From Magnetospirillum fulvum MGU-K5 (GTDB taxonomy: Bacteria; Pseudomonadota; Alphaproteobacteria; Rhodospirillales; Magnetospirillaceae), in the NCBI RefSeq assembly GCF_000442515.1, contig NZ_AQPH01000017.1, forward strand, positions 1 to 56,246: a DNA stretch of 56,246 nt. Direction: 5' to 3'. Numbering within the stretch: position 1 is the first letter of the stretch; each line of letters begins with the position of its first letter. The notes under the pieces were generated by a model. It was not told the DNA's origin. It searched no databases and worked only from the letters and a program-made list of their open reading frames with translations. Shown in pieces: positions 27,299 to 35,758 of the stretch. Both the position numbers and the translations under genes were made by a program.

Positions 27299-28711
27299 AT
27301 GTCCGACGACGTCCAGAAGGTCCTCGAACTGATCCAGGAAAATGACGTCAAGTACGTCGATTTCCGTTTTACCGATCCCCGCGGCAAGTGGCAGCACACC
27401 GCCCAGCACGTTTCCACCGTCGATGCCGACATGCTGAACGAAGGCATCATGTTCGACGGCTCGTCGATCGCCGGCTGGAAGAGCATCAACGAATCCGACA
27501 TGATTCTGATGCCGGACCCCTCGTCGGCCGTGATGGACCCGTTTGCCGCCCAGGCCCAGTTGATCATCAACTGTGACATTGTCGAGCCGGCGACCGGCCA
27601 GCTGTACGACCGCGATCCGCGCTCGATCGCGAAGCGCGCCGAGGCTTATGTCAAGTCGTCGGGCGTGGGCGACGCGACCTATTTCGGCCCCGAAGCCGAA
27701 TTCTTCATCTTCGACGACGTCAAGTACTCGGTCGGGATGAACAAGGGCTACTACGAGCTGCTGTCGGAAGACGGCGTCGAGTCGCAGGGCAAGGACTTCC
27801 CCGAAGGCAATCTGGGCCACCGTCCGGGCGTCAAGGGCGGCTACTTCCCGGTTCCGCCGGTGGATGGTCATGTCGACATCCGCGCCGAGATGCTGACCGT
27901 GATGGGCGAAATGGGCCTGCCGATCGAAAAGCATCACCACGAAGTGGCCTCGTCGCAGCACGAACTGGGCATCAAGTTCGGCAGCCTGGTTCAGGCCGCT
28001 GACTGGATCCAGATCTACAAGTACGTCGTCCACAACGTCGCCGCGTCCTATGGCAAGACCGCGACCTTCATGCCGAAGCCGATCTATGGCGATAACGGCT
28101 CGGGCATGCACGTCCACCAGTCGATCTGGAAGGCGGGTAAGCCGCTGTTCGCCGGCACCGGCTATGCCGACCTGTCGGAAACCGCCCTGTACTACATCGG
28201 CGGTATCATCAAGCATGCCAAGGCGATCAACGCCTTCACCAACCCGCTGACCAACAGCTACAAGCGTCTGATCCCCGGCTTCGAGGCTCCGGTGCTGCTG
28301 GCTTACTCGTCGCGTAACCGTTCGGCTTCGTGCCGCATTCCCTACTCGGCTTCGCCGAAGGGCAAGCGCGTCGAAATCCGCTTCCCCGATCCGGGTGCCA
28401 ACCCGTACCTCGCCTTCTCGGCGATGCTGATGGCTGGCCTCGACGGTATCGCCAACAAGATCCACCCCGGCGATCCGATGGACAAGAACCTGTACGACCT
28501 GCCGCCGGCCGAGCTGGCCCAGGTCCCGACCGTGTGCGGTTCGCTGCGCGAAGCTCTGGACAGCCTGAAGGCTGACCACGACTTCCTCGTCAAGGGCGAC
28601 GTGTTCTCGAAGGACTTCATCGAGAGCTACATCGACCTGAAGTTCGAAGAAGTCTATCGCTTCGAACACACCCCGCATCCGGTCGAGTTCCAGATGTATT
28701 ACAGCGTTTAA
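27299..28711 (+). CDS. glnA: Glutamine synthetase type I
   Basis: 470 residues, class I-beta. DGSSIAGW, the metal and glutamate motifs ([25 protein letters not shown]), the ATP-binding region ([16 protein letters not shown]), and the adenylylation loop NLYDLPPAE with Tyr399, the target of GlnE. It makes glutamine from glutamate, ammonia and ATP. CAGGAAAG precedes the start. The last codons (CAG ATG TAT TAC AGC GTT TAA) coincide with the left end of a genomic island; a second copy of this tail with other synonymous codons lies at 42554-42572, so the final residues of this gene may be island-derived while the protein stays unchanged. Confidence 0.97.
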   Translation: MSDDVQKVLELIQENDVKYVDFRFTDPRGKWQHTAQHVSTVDADMLNEGIMFDGSSIAGWKSINESDMILMPDPSSAVMDPFAAQAQLIINCDIVEPATGQLYDRDPRSIAKRAEAYVKSSGVGDATYFGPEAEFFIFDDVKYSVGMNKGYYELLSEDGVESQGKDFPEGNLGHRPGVKGGYFPVPPVDGHVDIRAEMLTVMGEMGLPIEKHHHEVASSQHELGIKFGSLVQAADWIQIYKYVVHNVAASYGKTATFMPKPIYGDNGSGMHVHQSIWKAGKPLFAGTGYADLSETALYYIGGIIKHAKAINAFTNPLTNSYKRLIPGFEAPVLLAYSSRNRSASCRIPYSASPKGKRVEIRFPDPGANPYLAFSAMLMAGLDGIANKIHPGDPMDKNLYDLPPAELAQVPTVCGSLREALDSLKADHDFLVKGDVFSKDFIESYIDLKFEEVYRFEHTPHPVEFQMYYSV

Positions 28712-28758
28712 TCGCTGCGAGGTTTTCCGCGCTCTTCACTGCCCCCCGACAGGAGGAT

Positions 28759-28781
28759 GGTGGACCAGCTCGGTGGACCAG
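28759..28781 (+). repeat. Paired GGTGGACCAG 10-mers, left end
   Basis: Two GGTGGACCAG copies (28759-28768 and 28772-28781), 13 bases apart start to start, with TC following the second. The same pair with the same spacing occurs at 42454-42476, just upstream of the integrase. Possible integrase or excisionase binding sites. Confidence 0.6.
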
Positions 28782-28789
28782 TCAAGAAG

Positions 28790-28820
28790 CCCCCGTCAGG
28801 AAACTGGCGGGGGTTTTTTC
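28790..28820 (+). terminator. glnA terminator (left copy)
   Basis: CCCCCGTCAG (28790-28799), GAAA loop, CTGGCGGGGG (28804-28813; one G-T pair), then TTTTTT. A strong intrinsic terminator 78 bases after the glnA stop. A near-identical copy is at 42649-42676. Confidence 0.9.
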
Positions 28821-28834
28821 TTGTCCGATGTTTG

Positions 28835-29203
28835 GGCGAAAAAATGTGAGCGGGTATCAAGTCGAATGCTGATACCCGGTTCCCCCCATGGGGGGGTGTC
28901 ACCTGCCTCCGCTGGGATGGCTGCTGACTGGGTGCCCTGTCTCCTGTCCCGCCTGTCGTCGGTGCCGCTCTTCCTTGCCCTGCCGGCTATCACCAACCTG
29001 CCCCGGCCTGTGCGTGTGTGCATGGCCCTGGGAGATGCACGATGCACACGGGTCGCGGCTCGTTCCGACCACCCGTCTTGTTGGGGTAAACCCCAGCAAG
29101 CCAGTTCGGCGAGACACTTTTCGCGTCTTGTATGGGTTGATTTCCAATTTCCAAGACGGTACGGTGACGTGGTCTAAAGCTAAACAAGACAGTGAGACGT
29201 CCC
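28835..29203. other. Non-coding left end of the island with inverted repeats
   Basis: 369 bases without a convincing gene. It holds CGGGTATCA (28851-28859) / TGATACCCG (28870-28878), the palindrome CCCCCCATGGGGGG (28882-28895), and CGTCTTG (29124-29130) / CAAGACG (29152-29158) just upstream of the resolvase gene. Short open frames here have no ribosome site or protein-like composition. Confidence 0.5.
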
Positions 29204-29761
29204 ATGAGCAAGATCGGATATGCCCGCGTCAGCACCACCGACCAGGACACCGGCATTCAGGTTGCCGCACTTCGCGCCGCCGGCTGTGAGGTAGTCCGCG
29301 AGGAGAAGGCCAGCGGCACCAGCACCGAGGGCCGCACCGAGCTTCAGACCATCCTGGAATTCCTGCGGCCCGGTGACGTGCTGACCGTCACCCGCATCGA
29401 CCGCCTCGCCCGCTCCATCGCCGACCTCCAGACCATCGTGCGGACCATCCGGGAGAAGGGCGCGGCGCTGGCCTGCACCGAACAGCCGGTGGACACCAGC
29501 ACCGCCGCCGGCAAGGCGTTCCTTGACATGCTGGGCGTCTTCGCCGAGTTCGAGACTAACCTCCGCCGTGAACGCCAGATGGAAGGGATCGCCAAGGCCA
29601 AGGCGGCGGGGGTCTACAAGGGCCGCAAGCCCACCATCGACCCCAAGGAAGTCCGGGCGCTGAGAAGCCAAGGGCTAGGAGCAACCGAGATTGCCAAGCG
29701 GCTGGGGATCGGCCGCGCCTCTGTCTATCGGGTGCTGGAGCAGCAGCAGCCCGCAGACTAA
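29204..29761 (+). CDS. Serine recombinase (resolvase/invertase)
   Basis: 185 residues, the size of the small Tn3-resolvase/Hin family. Catalytic Ser in KIGYARVSTTDQD (Ser10), LTVTRIDRLARSIADL with the active-site Arg residues, EFETNLRRERQMEGI (E-helix), and a C-terminal helix-turn-helix (LGATEIAKRLGIGRASVYRVL). It should cut and rejoin DNA at paired sites, either resolving dimers of the element or inverting a segment. ATG 29204 is chosen because family members start with MSKIGYARVS; a frame start 12 bases earlier is less likely. Inverted repeats upstream could be its target site. Confidence 0.92.
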   Translation: MSKIGYARVSTTDQDTGIQVAALRAAGCEVVREEKASGTSTEGRTELQTILEFLRPGDVLTVTRIDRLARSIADLQTIVRTIREKGAALACTEQPVDTSTAAGKAFLDMLGVFAEFETNLRRERQMEGIAKAKAAGVYKGRKPTIDPKEVRALRSQGLGATEIAKRLGIGRASVYRVLEQQQPAD

Positions 29762-29786
29762 CCACCCGCCAACATCCTTCTTCAAG

Positions 29787-29820
29787 GCCCTCGCCGGGTC
29801 CTCCTGGCGCGGGCTTCTTC
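29787..29820 (+). terminator. Terminator after the resolvase
   Basis: GCCCTCGCCGGG (29787-29798), TCCT loop, CCTGGCGCGGGC (29803-29814), pairing at 10 of 12 positions, followed by TTCTTC. It starts 26 bases after the resolvase stop. Confidence 0.6.
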
Positions 29821-30344
29821 GTCTCTGAGGGAGGCAGCCCTGGTCAATTTTACACATAGAAAACGTTGTTTGTGCCTGGCTCTCTGGGGGCGGGTACGGG
29901 ATTAGGTTGCACCTATGTACACCCTGACCCGGAACCACGGTGCCCCTTCAGCCCTCCGCCCCGTTGCAACCAGCCTCCCAAAGCTTGGGCTTGGCGGGCC
30001 GTGTCCGCGTCTGATCGCGCCAACAGCGCCAGATCGGCACGTCACCGATAAACGCCCAAGAAGGACGTTGAGCGGGCAAATGCCGTCTGGCTGGGTAGGT
30101 AGTGGGGCGACCTTCCACTGCCTCACCGGCCTTCTGGCGGGCTTTGATGGGCATGTCGATTAGGTTGCCCCACGGCATATAGAACCCCTTCCGCCGCCAG
30201 AGCAGCGGAGGGGCGCACCATCAACCCCGCTTCCCACCCTCTGCCGTCCAATCGACTGGGGCCGATGCCGCAAGGTGTCGGCCTCTTTCTTTGGGCTGCG
30301 ACGGGAGGGGGGCGGGAAGCCAACCCCAACACGAAAGGAAGACC
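29821..30344. other. Non-coding stretch in the island
   Basis: About 520 bases with no supported gene on either strand. An AT-richer patch (29839-29872, TTTTACACATAGAAAACGTT) could hold a promoter. The 11-mer GATTAGGTTGC occurs twice in direct orientation (29900-29910 and 30158-30168). Otherwise nothing identified. Confidence 0.45.
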
Positions 30345-31004
30345 ATGAACACTCTCCCCACCATCCGCCCCCTCGACCGCCTCGCCCGGTGCATCAACGA
30401 GCAACAGGCGCAGATCGAAGCCCACGCCAGGAACATGCTGTTCTTCGCCAAGGTGGCCGGCGAATTGCTGATCGAGGCCAGGGACAGTAAGGAACGCACC
30501 GAACCCTTCAAGGAATGGGTGCCCAGGTACTGCCGCAAGGCCAACGGCCAGCCTCTCAGCTATGTCCAGGCCACGAAGTACATGAACGTGGCCCGTCGCT
30601 GGGATGATCTGAAAGGTTTCGCCGACGAAACCTGCACCAACTCCATCGACGCCTTCCTCGGATACCAGAAGGCCAACCCAGCCCCCAAGTCCAACCTTCC
30701 GACCTTCACCGAGGACGACGCCGAGTACGCCCTGAAGATCGCCGCCCGCCTGGACAGCGACTTCGAAGGGGAGCGCGACGTCGCCGCCGACAAACTCAAC
30801 ACCTTCGCCAAGCAGCACGGGATGACCGGCGAAGAGTTGGTCGAGAAGGCGAAGAAGCTGCGCCCGGCCCAGCACCTCACCAATGTCGAAGCCGGGAAGC
30901 AGGAACTCCGAGCAGAAATTCTTGCGCCCTTTCAGTCCATGTCGAAGCAGGAACTGCTCGACGTGATCTTCAATCTCATCGTCAAGTTGTCCAGAGAGGC
31001 CTGA
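30345..31004 (+). CDS. Unknown island protein, DUF3102-like
   Basis: 219 residues from ATG 30345 with AAAGGAAG upstream. Helical and charged. The segment IEAHARNMLFFAKVAGELLIEARDS followed by FKEWV resembles the DUF3102 pattern (helix with A-x3-G-x2-L, then a Trp) found in plasmid and phage proteins; this is tentative. The C-terminal half is helical with LPTFTEDDAEYALKIAARL and ends in KQELLDVIFNLIVKLSREA. It is followed by only 2 bases before the next gene, so they form an operon. Function unknown. Confidence 0.7.
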   Translation: MNTLPTIRPLDRLARCINEQQAQIEAHARNMLFFAKVAGELLIEARDSKERTEPFKEWVPRYCRKANGQPLSYVQATKYMNVARRWDDLKGFADETCTNSIDAFLGYQKANPAPKSNLPTFTEDDAEYALKIAARLDSDFEGERDVAADKLNTFAKQHGMTGEELVEKAKKLRPAQHLTNVEAGKQELRAEILAPFQSMSKQELLDVIFNLIVKLSREA

Positions 31005-31006
31005 CC

Positions 31007-31633
31007 ATGCACTACATCCGCAGGGTCACCGACCTGGAAACCGGGGAGGTGAAGACCATCAGTCTCGGTGAACACCTGCCCTTCACCGAAGCCGCCGCCA
31101 AATTCGGCGTCACCCGTCCGACCCTCGTCAAGGTCCTGCTTCAACTGGGCTTGGTCCAGAAGGAGTTCGACACCGTGGCGCGGGAGAACCGCTACCGTCT
31201 CCATCCCGAGGCCGAGAAGAAGGGGCTGGGCAAGCGTCTGATGGGGCCTCACGGTCCCTTCGACGTTCTCTGTCCGTCCGCCCTGGAGTGGCTTGAGGCC
31301 GACCTGAAGGCCATCCTCGCCGCCAGCACCTTCGACCGGGCCACGGTCACCGCCCTTCAGGCCCTCGACGCCTACGACGCGGAACGGCTCTCCAAGCTGG
31401 ATGTCGAGGGGAAGGTCTTGTGGCTGATCTATCACTTCCCGGACCTGCCCGTCCGTCAGATGGCGCAGGGCCTGGGGGTCAGCGAGAGGCTCGTTCACCG
31501 CTACCTGACCAAGCGGCGGGATCAGCTTGAACGGGCCAGCAAGAGGATGGCGGGGGAGGTCTTCACCCCGGCCGAGCCGGAAGTGGAGCCGAAAGCCGAA
31601 CCCGAGGCAGACCGGCAATCCCTCGCCGCGTGA
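31007..31633 (+). CDS. Helix-turn-helix DNA-binding protein of the island
   Basis: 208 residues, starting 2 bases after the previous stop. Two helix-turn-helix-like segments are visible: FTEAAAKFGVTRPTLVKVLLQLG (about residues 26-48) and PVRQMAQGLGVSERLVHRYL (about 147-166). The C-terminus is a Glu/Pro-rich tail. It may regulate the island or act in initiation of its transfer or replication, but no family was recognised. Same strand and coupled with the DUF3102-like gene. Confidence 0.7.
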   Translation: MHYIRRVTDLETGEVKTISLGEHLPFTEAAAKFGVTRPTLVKVLLQLGLVQKEFDTVARENRYRLHPEAEKKGLGKRLMGPHGPFDVLCPSALEWLEADLKAILAASTFDRATVTALQALDAYDAERLSKLDVEGKVLWLIYHFPDLPVRQMAQGLGVSERLVHRYLTKRRDQLERASKRMAGEVFTPAEPEVEPKAEPEADRQSLAA

Positions 31634-31846
31634 CCCCTGAAGCCGGCCTTGAGGTCGTAGGTATTACAGGCGGTGTGAACACCCCCGAAACAGACCCATC
31701 CGCCGTCTGACCCCGGCGGGGCTGCTCGTCCAGCCCGCCCCCCTGATCAACCCGCCCCACGTCGAGACACGCCCCGGCCCCGTACAGGATGCCGGCTGAT
31801 GGCGCTCGTCTCGGCGTGGGCGTCATCCAACGAGGACACCATCACC

Positions 31847-32557
31847 ATGACCCATCTTCATTCCCCCAGCGGCCGGCGCTGCTCGGTGCCCGGCTGCACC
31901 GTCCCGGCCCGAGGTCGAGGCCCCCATTGCGAGACCCACCGCCAGCGCAAGCGCCGCAACGGCCACGTCGATCAGCATCCCGTCACCAAGGCCACCCTGC
32001 GGCCCTATGTCGCCAGGGTCCGCAAGATCGTCGAGCGCGACCAGACCGGCCAGCTTGCCGCCGCCCTGCACCAGCTTCACGACCTGATCGGCGCCCGGGG
32101 GCGGCAGATCGTCGCCGACGCGGCGAGCGGCAGGCCGGGCAGCAAGTGGGAGCGGATCGCCGCCCAGGAGACGGCCCAGGTGGTCGCGGACACCGACGCC
32201 ATCGGCTGCGCCGCCACCCTTGCCGCCCTGTTCCTGCTGCGGGACGAGGAGCCGGGGCACTTCGCCAGCGACGAGGGCTTCCGGTTCCAGCTTGCCCGCG
32301 CCTTCCGCGCCCAGACCAGCCGGGCCTTCGGGTCGTACTGGGATCTCGAGAACGGGCGGACCAAGACCGTCTACCGCGACACCCCGCCCCGTGCCACGGC
32401 GCTTCTCGCCGGCTGGCTGGTCGAAGCCTACGCCCGCTTCGCCGCCCACGTCGTCGCCTGGGACCGGGCCGAGAGGGCGAAGCAGGCCGAAGCCCACGCA
32501 GCCATCGACGCCGCCTTCGCGGCGATGTCCCCTGCCTCCCGTCCGCCTTGCGCGTGA
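31847..32557 (+). CDS. Unknown protein with an N-terminal Cys/His zinc-binding pattern
   Basis: 236 residues from ATG 31847. Residues 11-36 have C-x4-C-x10-C-x2-H ([20 protein letters not shown]), like a small zinc knuckle, followed by a basic stretch (RQRKRRNGH). The rest is alanine-rich and helical with many Arg residues ([17 protein letters not shown]). It probably binds nucleic acid. It lies 213 bases after the HTH gene and 67 bases before hsdM on the same strand. No family recognised. Confidence 0.65.
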   Translation: MTHLHSPSGRRCSVPGCTVPARGRGPHCETHRQRKRRNGHVDQHPVTKATLRPYVARVRKIVERDQTGQLAAALHQLHDLIGARGRQIVADAASGRPGSKWERIAAQETAQVVADTDAIGCAATLAALFLLRDEEPGHFASDEGFRFQLARAFRAQTSRAFGSYWDLENGRTKTVYRDTPPRATALLAGWLVEAYARFAAHVVAWDRAERAKQAEAHAAIDAAFAAMSPASRPPCA

Positions 32558-32624
32558 TGGTGGATCCCCTTACCCTGCTTCACCCCTTGTGTTCACACCT
32601 TTTCGTCGAGGATCATTCGTTTCC

Positions 32625-34367
32625 ATGAACCAGCAGGCCCTGTCCGCCTTCCTCTGGTCGGTCGCCGACCTTCTGCGCGGCGATTACAAGCAGTCGGACT
32701 ATGGCAAGGTCATCCTGCCCTTCACCGTTCTGCGTCGTCTCGATTGCGTCCTGGCGGGGACCAAGCCAGCGGTGCTGGCCGAGCACAAGGCGAAGACGGC
32801 CCAGGGCCTCAATCCCGATCCGTTCCTGCTGCGGGTGGCGGGGCAGAGCTTCTTCAACGTCTCGCCGCTCGACCTCAAGACCCTGATGGGCGACCAGGAC
32901 CACATCCGCGAGAACCTCTTCGGCTACCTGGGCGGGTTCTCGGCCGCCGTGCGCGACATCTTCGAGCGGTTTGAGTTCGCCACCCAGATCGAGCGCCTCG
33001 CCAAGGCCAACCTGCTCTATCAGGTCACCGAACGCTTCACCCAGGTCGATCTTCACCCCGATGCGGTCAGCAACCACCAAATGGGGCTGGTGTTCGAGGA
33101 ACTGATCCGCAAGTTCGCCGAACTGTCGAACGAGACGGCCGGGGAGCACTTCACCCCGCGCGAGGTCATCCGCCTGATGGTCAGCCTGCTGTTCATCGAG
33201 GATGACGACATTCTGTCGAAGCCCGGCGTGGTGCGCACCATCTACGATCCCACCGCTGGGACGGGCGGCATGTTGTCGATCGCCGGCGAGTACATCGACG
33301 AGCACAACCCCAAGGCCCGCCTGACCGTCTTCGGGCAGGAGCTGAATGCGGAATCGTACGCGATCTGCAAGGCCGACATGCTGATCAAGGGTCAGGACGT
33401 GTCGAAGATCGTGTTCGGCAACACTCTCGCCGACGACGGCCACCCGGCGGAGCGGTTCGACTACATGCTGTCGAACCCGCCGTTCGGGGTCGAGTGGAAG
33501 AAGGTCGAGAAGGAGGTGCGGCGCGAGCACGAGACCCAGGGCTTCAACGGGCGCTTCGGCCCCGGCCTGCCGCGCGTCTCCGATGGCTCGATGCTGTTCC
33601 TGCTGCACCTGATCTCCAAGATGCGCCCGCTGGTCGAGGGCGGCTCGCGCTTCGGCATCGTGCTGAACGGCTCGCCGCTGTTCACCGGGGGCGCCGGCAG
33701 CGGCGAAAGCGAGATCCGCCGCCATGTGCTGGAGAACGACTTGCTGGAGGCGATCATCGGCCTGCCCACCGACATGTTCTACAACACTGGCATCAGCACC
33801 TATGTCTGGATCGTCAGCAACAAGAAGCCTGCCCATCGCAAGGGCAAGGTGCAACTGATCGACGCCACGGGCTTCTGGCAGAAGATGCGTAAAAGCCTGG
33901 GCGCCAAGCGCAAGGAACTGTCGGACGACCACATCACCGAGGTCACCCGCCTGTTCGGCGACTTCCTCGAAGCGGAGAAGGACGGCAGGCCGATCAGCCG
34001 TATTTTCAAAAACACCGAGTTCGGCTACCGCACCATCACCGTCGAGCGCCCGTTGCGCGACGAGGCGGGTCGCGTGGTGCTGGGCCAGAAGGGCAAGCAG
34101 AAGGGCAAGAAGCAGCCTGACAGCAGCCTCCGCGACACCGAGAACGTGCAGCTGACCGAGGACGTCGAGGCGTACTTCAAACGTGAGGTCCTGCCCCACG
34201 TCCCCGACGCCTGGATCGACCACGACAAAACCAAGGTGGGATACGAGATCCCCTTCAACCGCCATTTCTACGTCTTCCAGCCACCCCGCTCGCTGGAGGA
34301 GATCGACGCCGAGCTGAAGCAGGTCACCGACCGCATCACGGCGATGATCAAGGGGCTGAGCGCATGA
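32625..34367 (+). CDS. hsdM: Type I restriction-modification DNA methyltransferase subunit
   Basis: 580 residues. ATG 32625 gives the family start [22 protein letters not shown]; the frame is open upstream in other coding context. HsdM N-terminal helical domain, then SAM-binding DPTAGTGGM near residue 208 and the N6-adenine motif NPPFG near 284, followed by [15 protein letters not shown] and the target-adjacent region. With HsdS it methylates adenine in a bipartite site and forms part of the restriction complex with HsdR. First gene of an overlapping four-gene operon: the stop of hsdM overlaps the hsdS start by 4 bases. Confidence 0.96.
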   Translation: MNQQALSAFLWSVADLLRGDYKQSDYGKVILPFTVLRRLDCVLAGTKPAVLAEHKAKTAQGLNPDPFLLRVAGQSFFNVSPLDLKTLMGDQDHIRENLFGYLGGFSAAVRDIFERFEFATQIERLAKANLLYQVTERFTQVDLHPDAVSNHQMGLVFEELIRKFAELSNETAGEHFTPREVIRLMVSLLFIEDDDILSKPGVVRTIYDPTAGTGGMLSIAGEYIDEHNPKARLTVFGQELNAESYAICKADMLIKGQDVSKIVFGNTLADDGHPAERFDYMLSNPPFGVEWKKVEKEVRREHETQGFNGRFGPGLPRVSDGSMLFLLHLISKMRPLVEGGSRFGIVLNGSPLFTGGAGSGESEIRRHVLENDLLEAIIGLPTDMFYNTGISTYVWIVSNKKPAHRKGKVQLIDATGFWQKMRKSLGAKRKELSDDHITEVTRLFGDFLEAEKDGRPISRIFKNTEFGYRTITVERPLRDEAGRVVLGQKGKQKGKKQPDSSLRDTENVQLTEDVEAYFKREVLPHVPDAWIDHDKTKVGYEIPFNRHFYVFQPPRSLEEIDAELKQVTDRITAMIKGLSA

Positions 34368-35758
34368 GCTTTCCGAGATACCCGGAGTACAAGGACAGCG
34401 GCGTCGAGTGGCTGGGCGAGGTGCCGTCAGAGTGGAAGGTGCGGCGCCTCAAACAAGTGGCGACCGTGTTTCCCAGCAACATAGACAAGAAGGCTTACGA
34501 CGACGAAGCGCCCGTCCGACTTTGCAATTATGTTGACGTCTACTACAATGAAGAGATCACCGGACGCCTTGCATTCATGGAGGCAACAGCAACACCGGAG
34601 CAAGTTTCGAGGTTCACGCTTCGCGCAGACGACACGATCATCACCAAGGACTCGGAGACGGCCGACGACATTGCAATAGCCGCCCATGTCCCGCAGGATC
34701 TTCCAGGTATCGTCTGTGGCTACCACCTGTCTATGGTGAGGCCCAATCAAGGGGGACAGGGCCGTTTCATCAAGCGCCTGTTTGACAGCCGCTGGCTCAA
34801 GGCGCAATTCGAGGTCGCTGCGCGTGGTCTTACCCGAGTAGGCCTTTCCCAGTACGCCATCGACAACGTTATCGTGACCGTCCCTCCAATAGACGAGCAA
34901 GCCGCTATTGTCGCTTTCCTCGACCGCGAGACCGGCAAGATCGACGCTCTGGTGGCGGAGCAGGAGCGGTTGATCGAACTGCTGAAGGAGAAGAGGCAGG
35001 CGGTCATCTCCCACGCCGTCACCAAGGGCCTCGATCCCACCGTGCCGATGAAGGACTCGGGCATCGAATGGCTCGGCGCGGTGCCGGCGCATTGGCAGGT
35101 GAAGCGTATTAAGTATGTCGTCAAGTCAATAGAACAGGGGTGGAGTCCGCAATGTGAAGGCTATCCGGCGGATGATGACGATACATGGGGTGTATTGAAG
35201 GTCGGATGTGTCAATGGGGGGGCATTCTCTTATCTAGAGAACAAGGTGCTTCCTGAGTCTCTTGAGCCGGCTCCGTCTCTAGCGATTAAATCTGGAGACC
35301 TTCTTGTTTCCCGTGCGAACACACTAGAGCTTGTCGGTAGTGCTGCGGTGGTGGAACAAGATCATCCTCGGCTCATGCTTTGCGACAAGCTGTATCGACT
35401 GCGCCTTGATCACAATATGGCTCTACCTACCTTCCTTGCCAATTTCCTAGGAACAAGATGCGCCCGTGGGCAGATTGAACTTGGAGCCAGTGGCGCGAGC
35501 AGTTCCATGCAGAATATCGGACAAGGAACGATCCTTGAGATGCCTGTCGCCCTACCTCCCGTGGATGAGCAAAGGGAGATCATCTCTGCGATAGGGCGTA
35601 ATACGGCCAAACTTGATTCCCTGACAACCGAATCCCAACACGCCATCGACCTGTTGAAGGAGCGCCGCGCCGCCCTGATCTCGGCCGCCGTCACCGGCAA
35701 GATCGACGTGCGCGGGCTGGGCGTGTCCGTTTCCGACGACCAGAAGGTGCCGGCATGA
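34364..35758 (+). CDS. hsdS: Type I restriction-modification specificity subunit
   Basis: 464 residues. Two target-recognition domains, each introduced by a similar segment ([18 protein letters not shown] at about 10 and [18 protein letters not shown] at about 228) and each closed by a conserved helix ([40 protein letters not shown]). The recognition domains decide the DNA site; the conserved helices act as the ruler. Overlaps hsdM and the next gene by 4 bases each. The recognition domains, above all the second (about 35100-35620), are visibly lower in GC than the conserved helices, as expected for recombined modules. Confidence 0.95.
   Translation: MSFPRYPEYKDSGVEWLGEVPSEWKVRRLKQVATVFPSNIDKKAYDDEAPVRLCNYVDVYYNEEITGRLAFMEATATPEQVSRFTLRADDTIITKDSETADDIAIAAHVPQDLPGIVCGYHLSMVRPNQGGQGRFIKRLFDSRWLKAQFEVAARGLTRVGLSQYAIDNVIVTVPPIDEQAAIVAFLDRETGKIDALVAEQERLIELLKEKRQAVISHAVTKGLDPTVPMKDSGIEWLGAVPAHWQVKRIKYVVKSIEQGWSPQCEGYPADDDDTWGVLKVGCVNGGAFSYLENKVLPESLEPAPSLAIKSGDLLVSRANTLELVGSAAVVEQDHPRLMLCDKLYRLRLDHNMALPTFLANFLGTRCARGQIELGASGASSSMQNIGQGTILEMPVALPPVDEQREIISAIGRNTAKLDSLTTESQHAIDLLKERRAALISAAVTGKIDVRGLGVSVSDDQKVPA

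Larger units (their letters stand above)
28690..28834. repeat. Left attachment region (glnA tail + terminator copy, attL)
   Basis: A 13-base identical core CCAGATGTATTAC (28690-28702) and, further on, the block GACCAGTC...terminator...GATGTTTGGG (28776-28834) recur at 42554-42693. The second block is about 90% identical between ends; the part between is diverged. To the left of the core only this copy continues into glnA; to the right of 28834 the two copies are unrelated. This marks the left junction of the island. Confidence 0.75.

Noticed and set aside
28882-28896. CCCCCCATGGGGGG palindrome as a specific operator
   Set aside because: It is a simple low-complexity G/C run; no partner copy in the window supports a specific role.
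29915-30178. Short open frames of 70-80 codons on both strands in the island gap
   Set aside because: Proline/arginine-rich with no ribosome site, and both strands are equally open, as expected by chance at this GC content.
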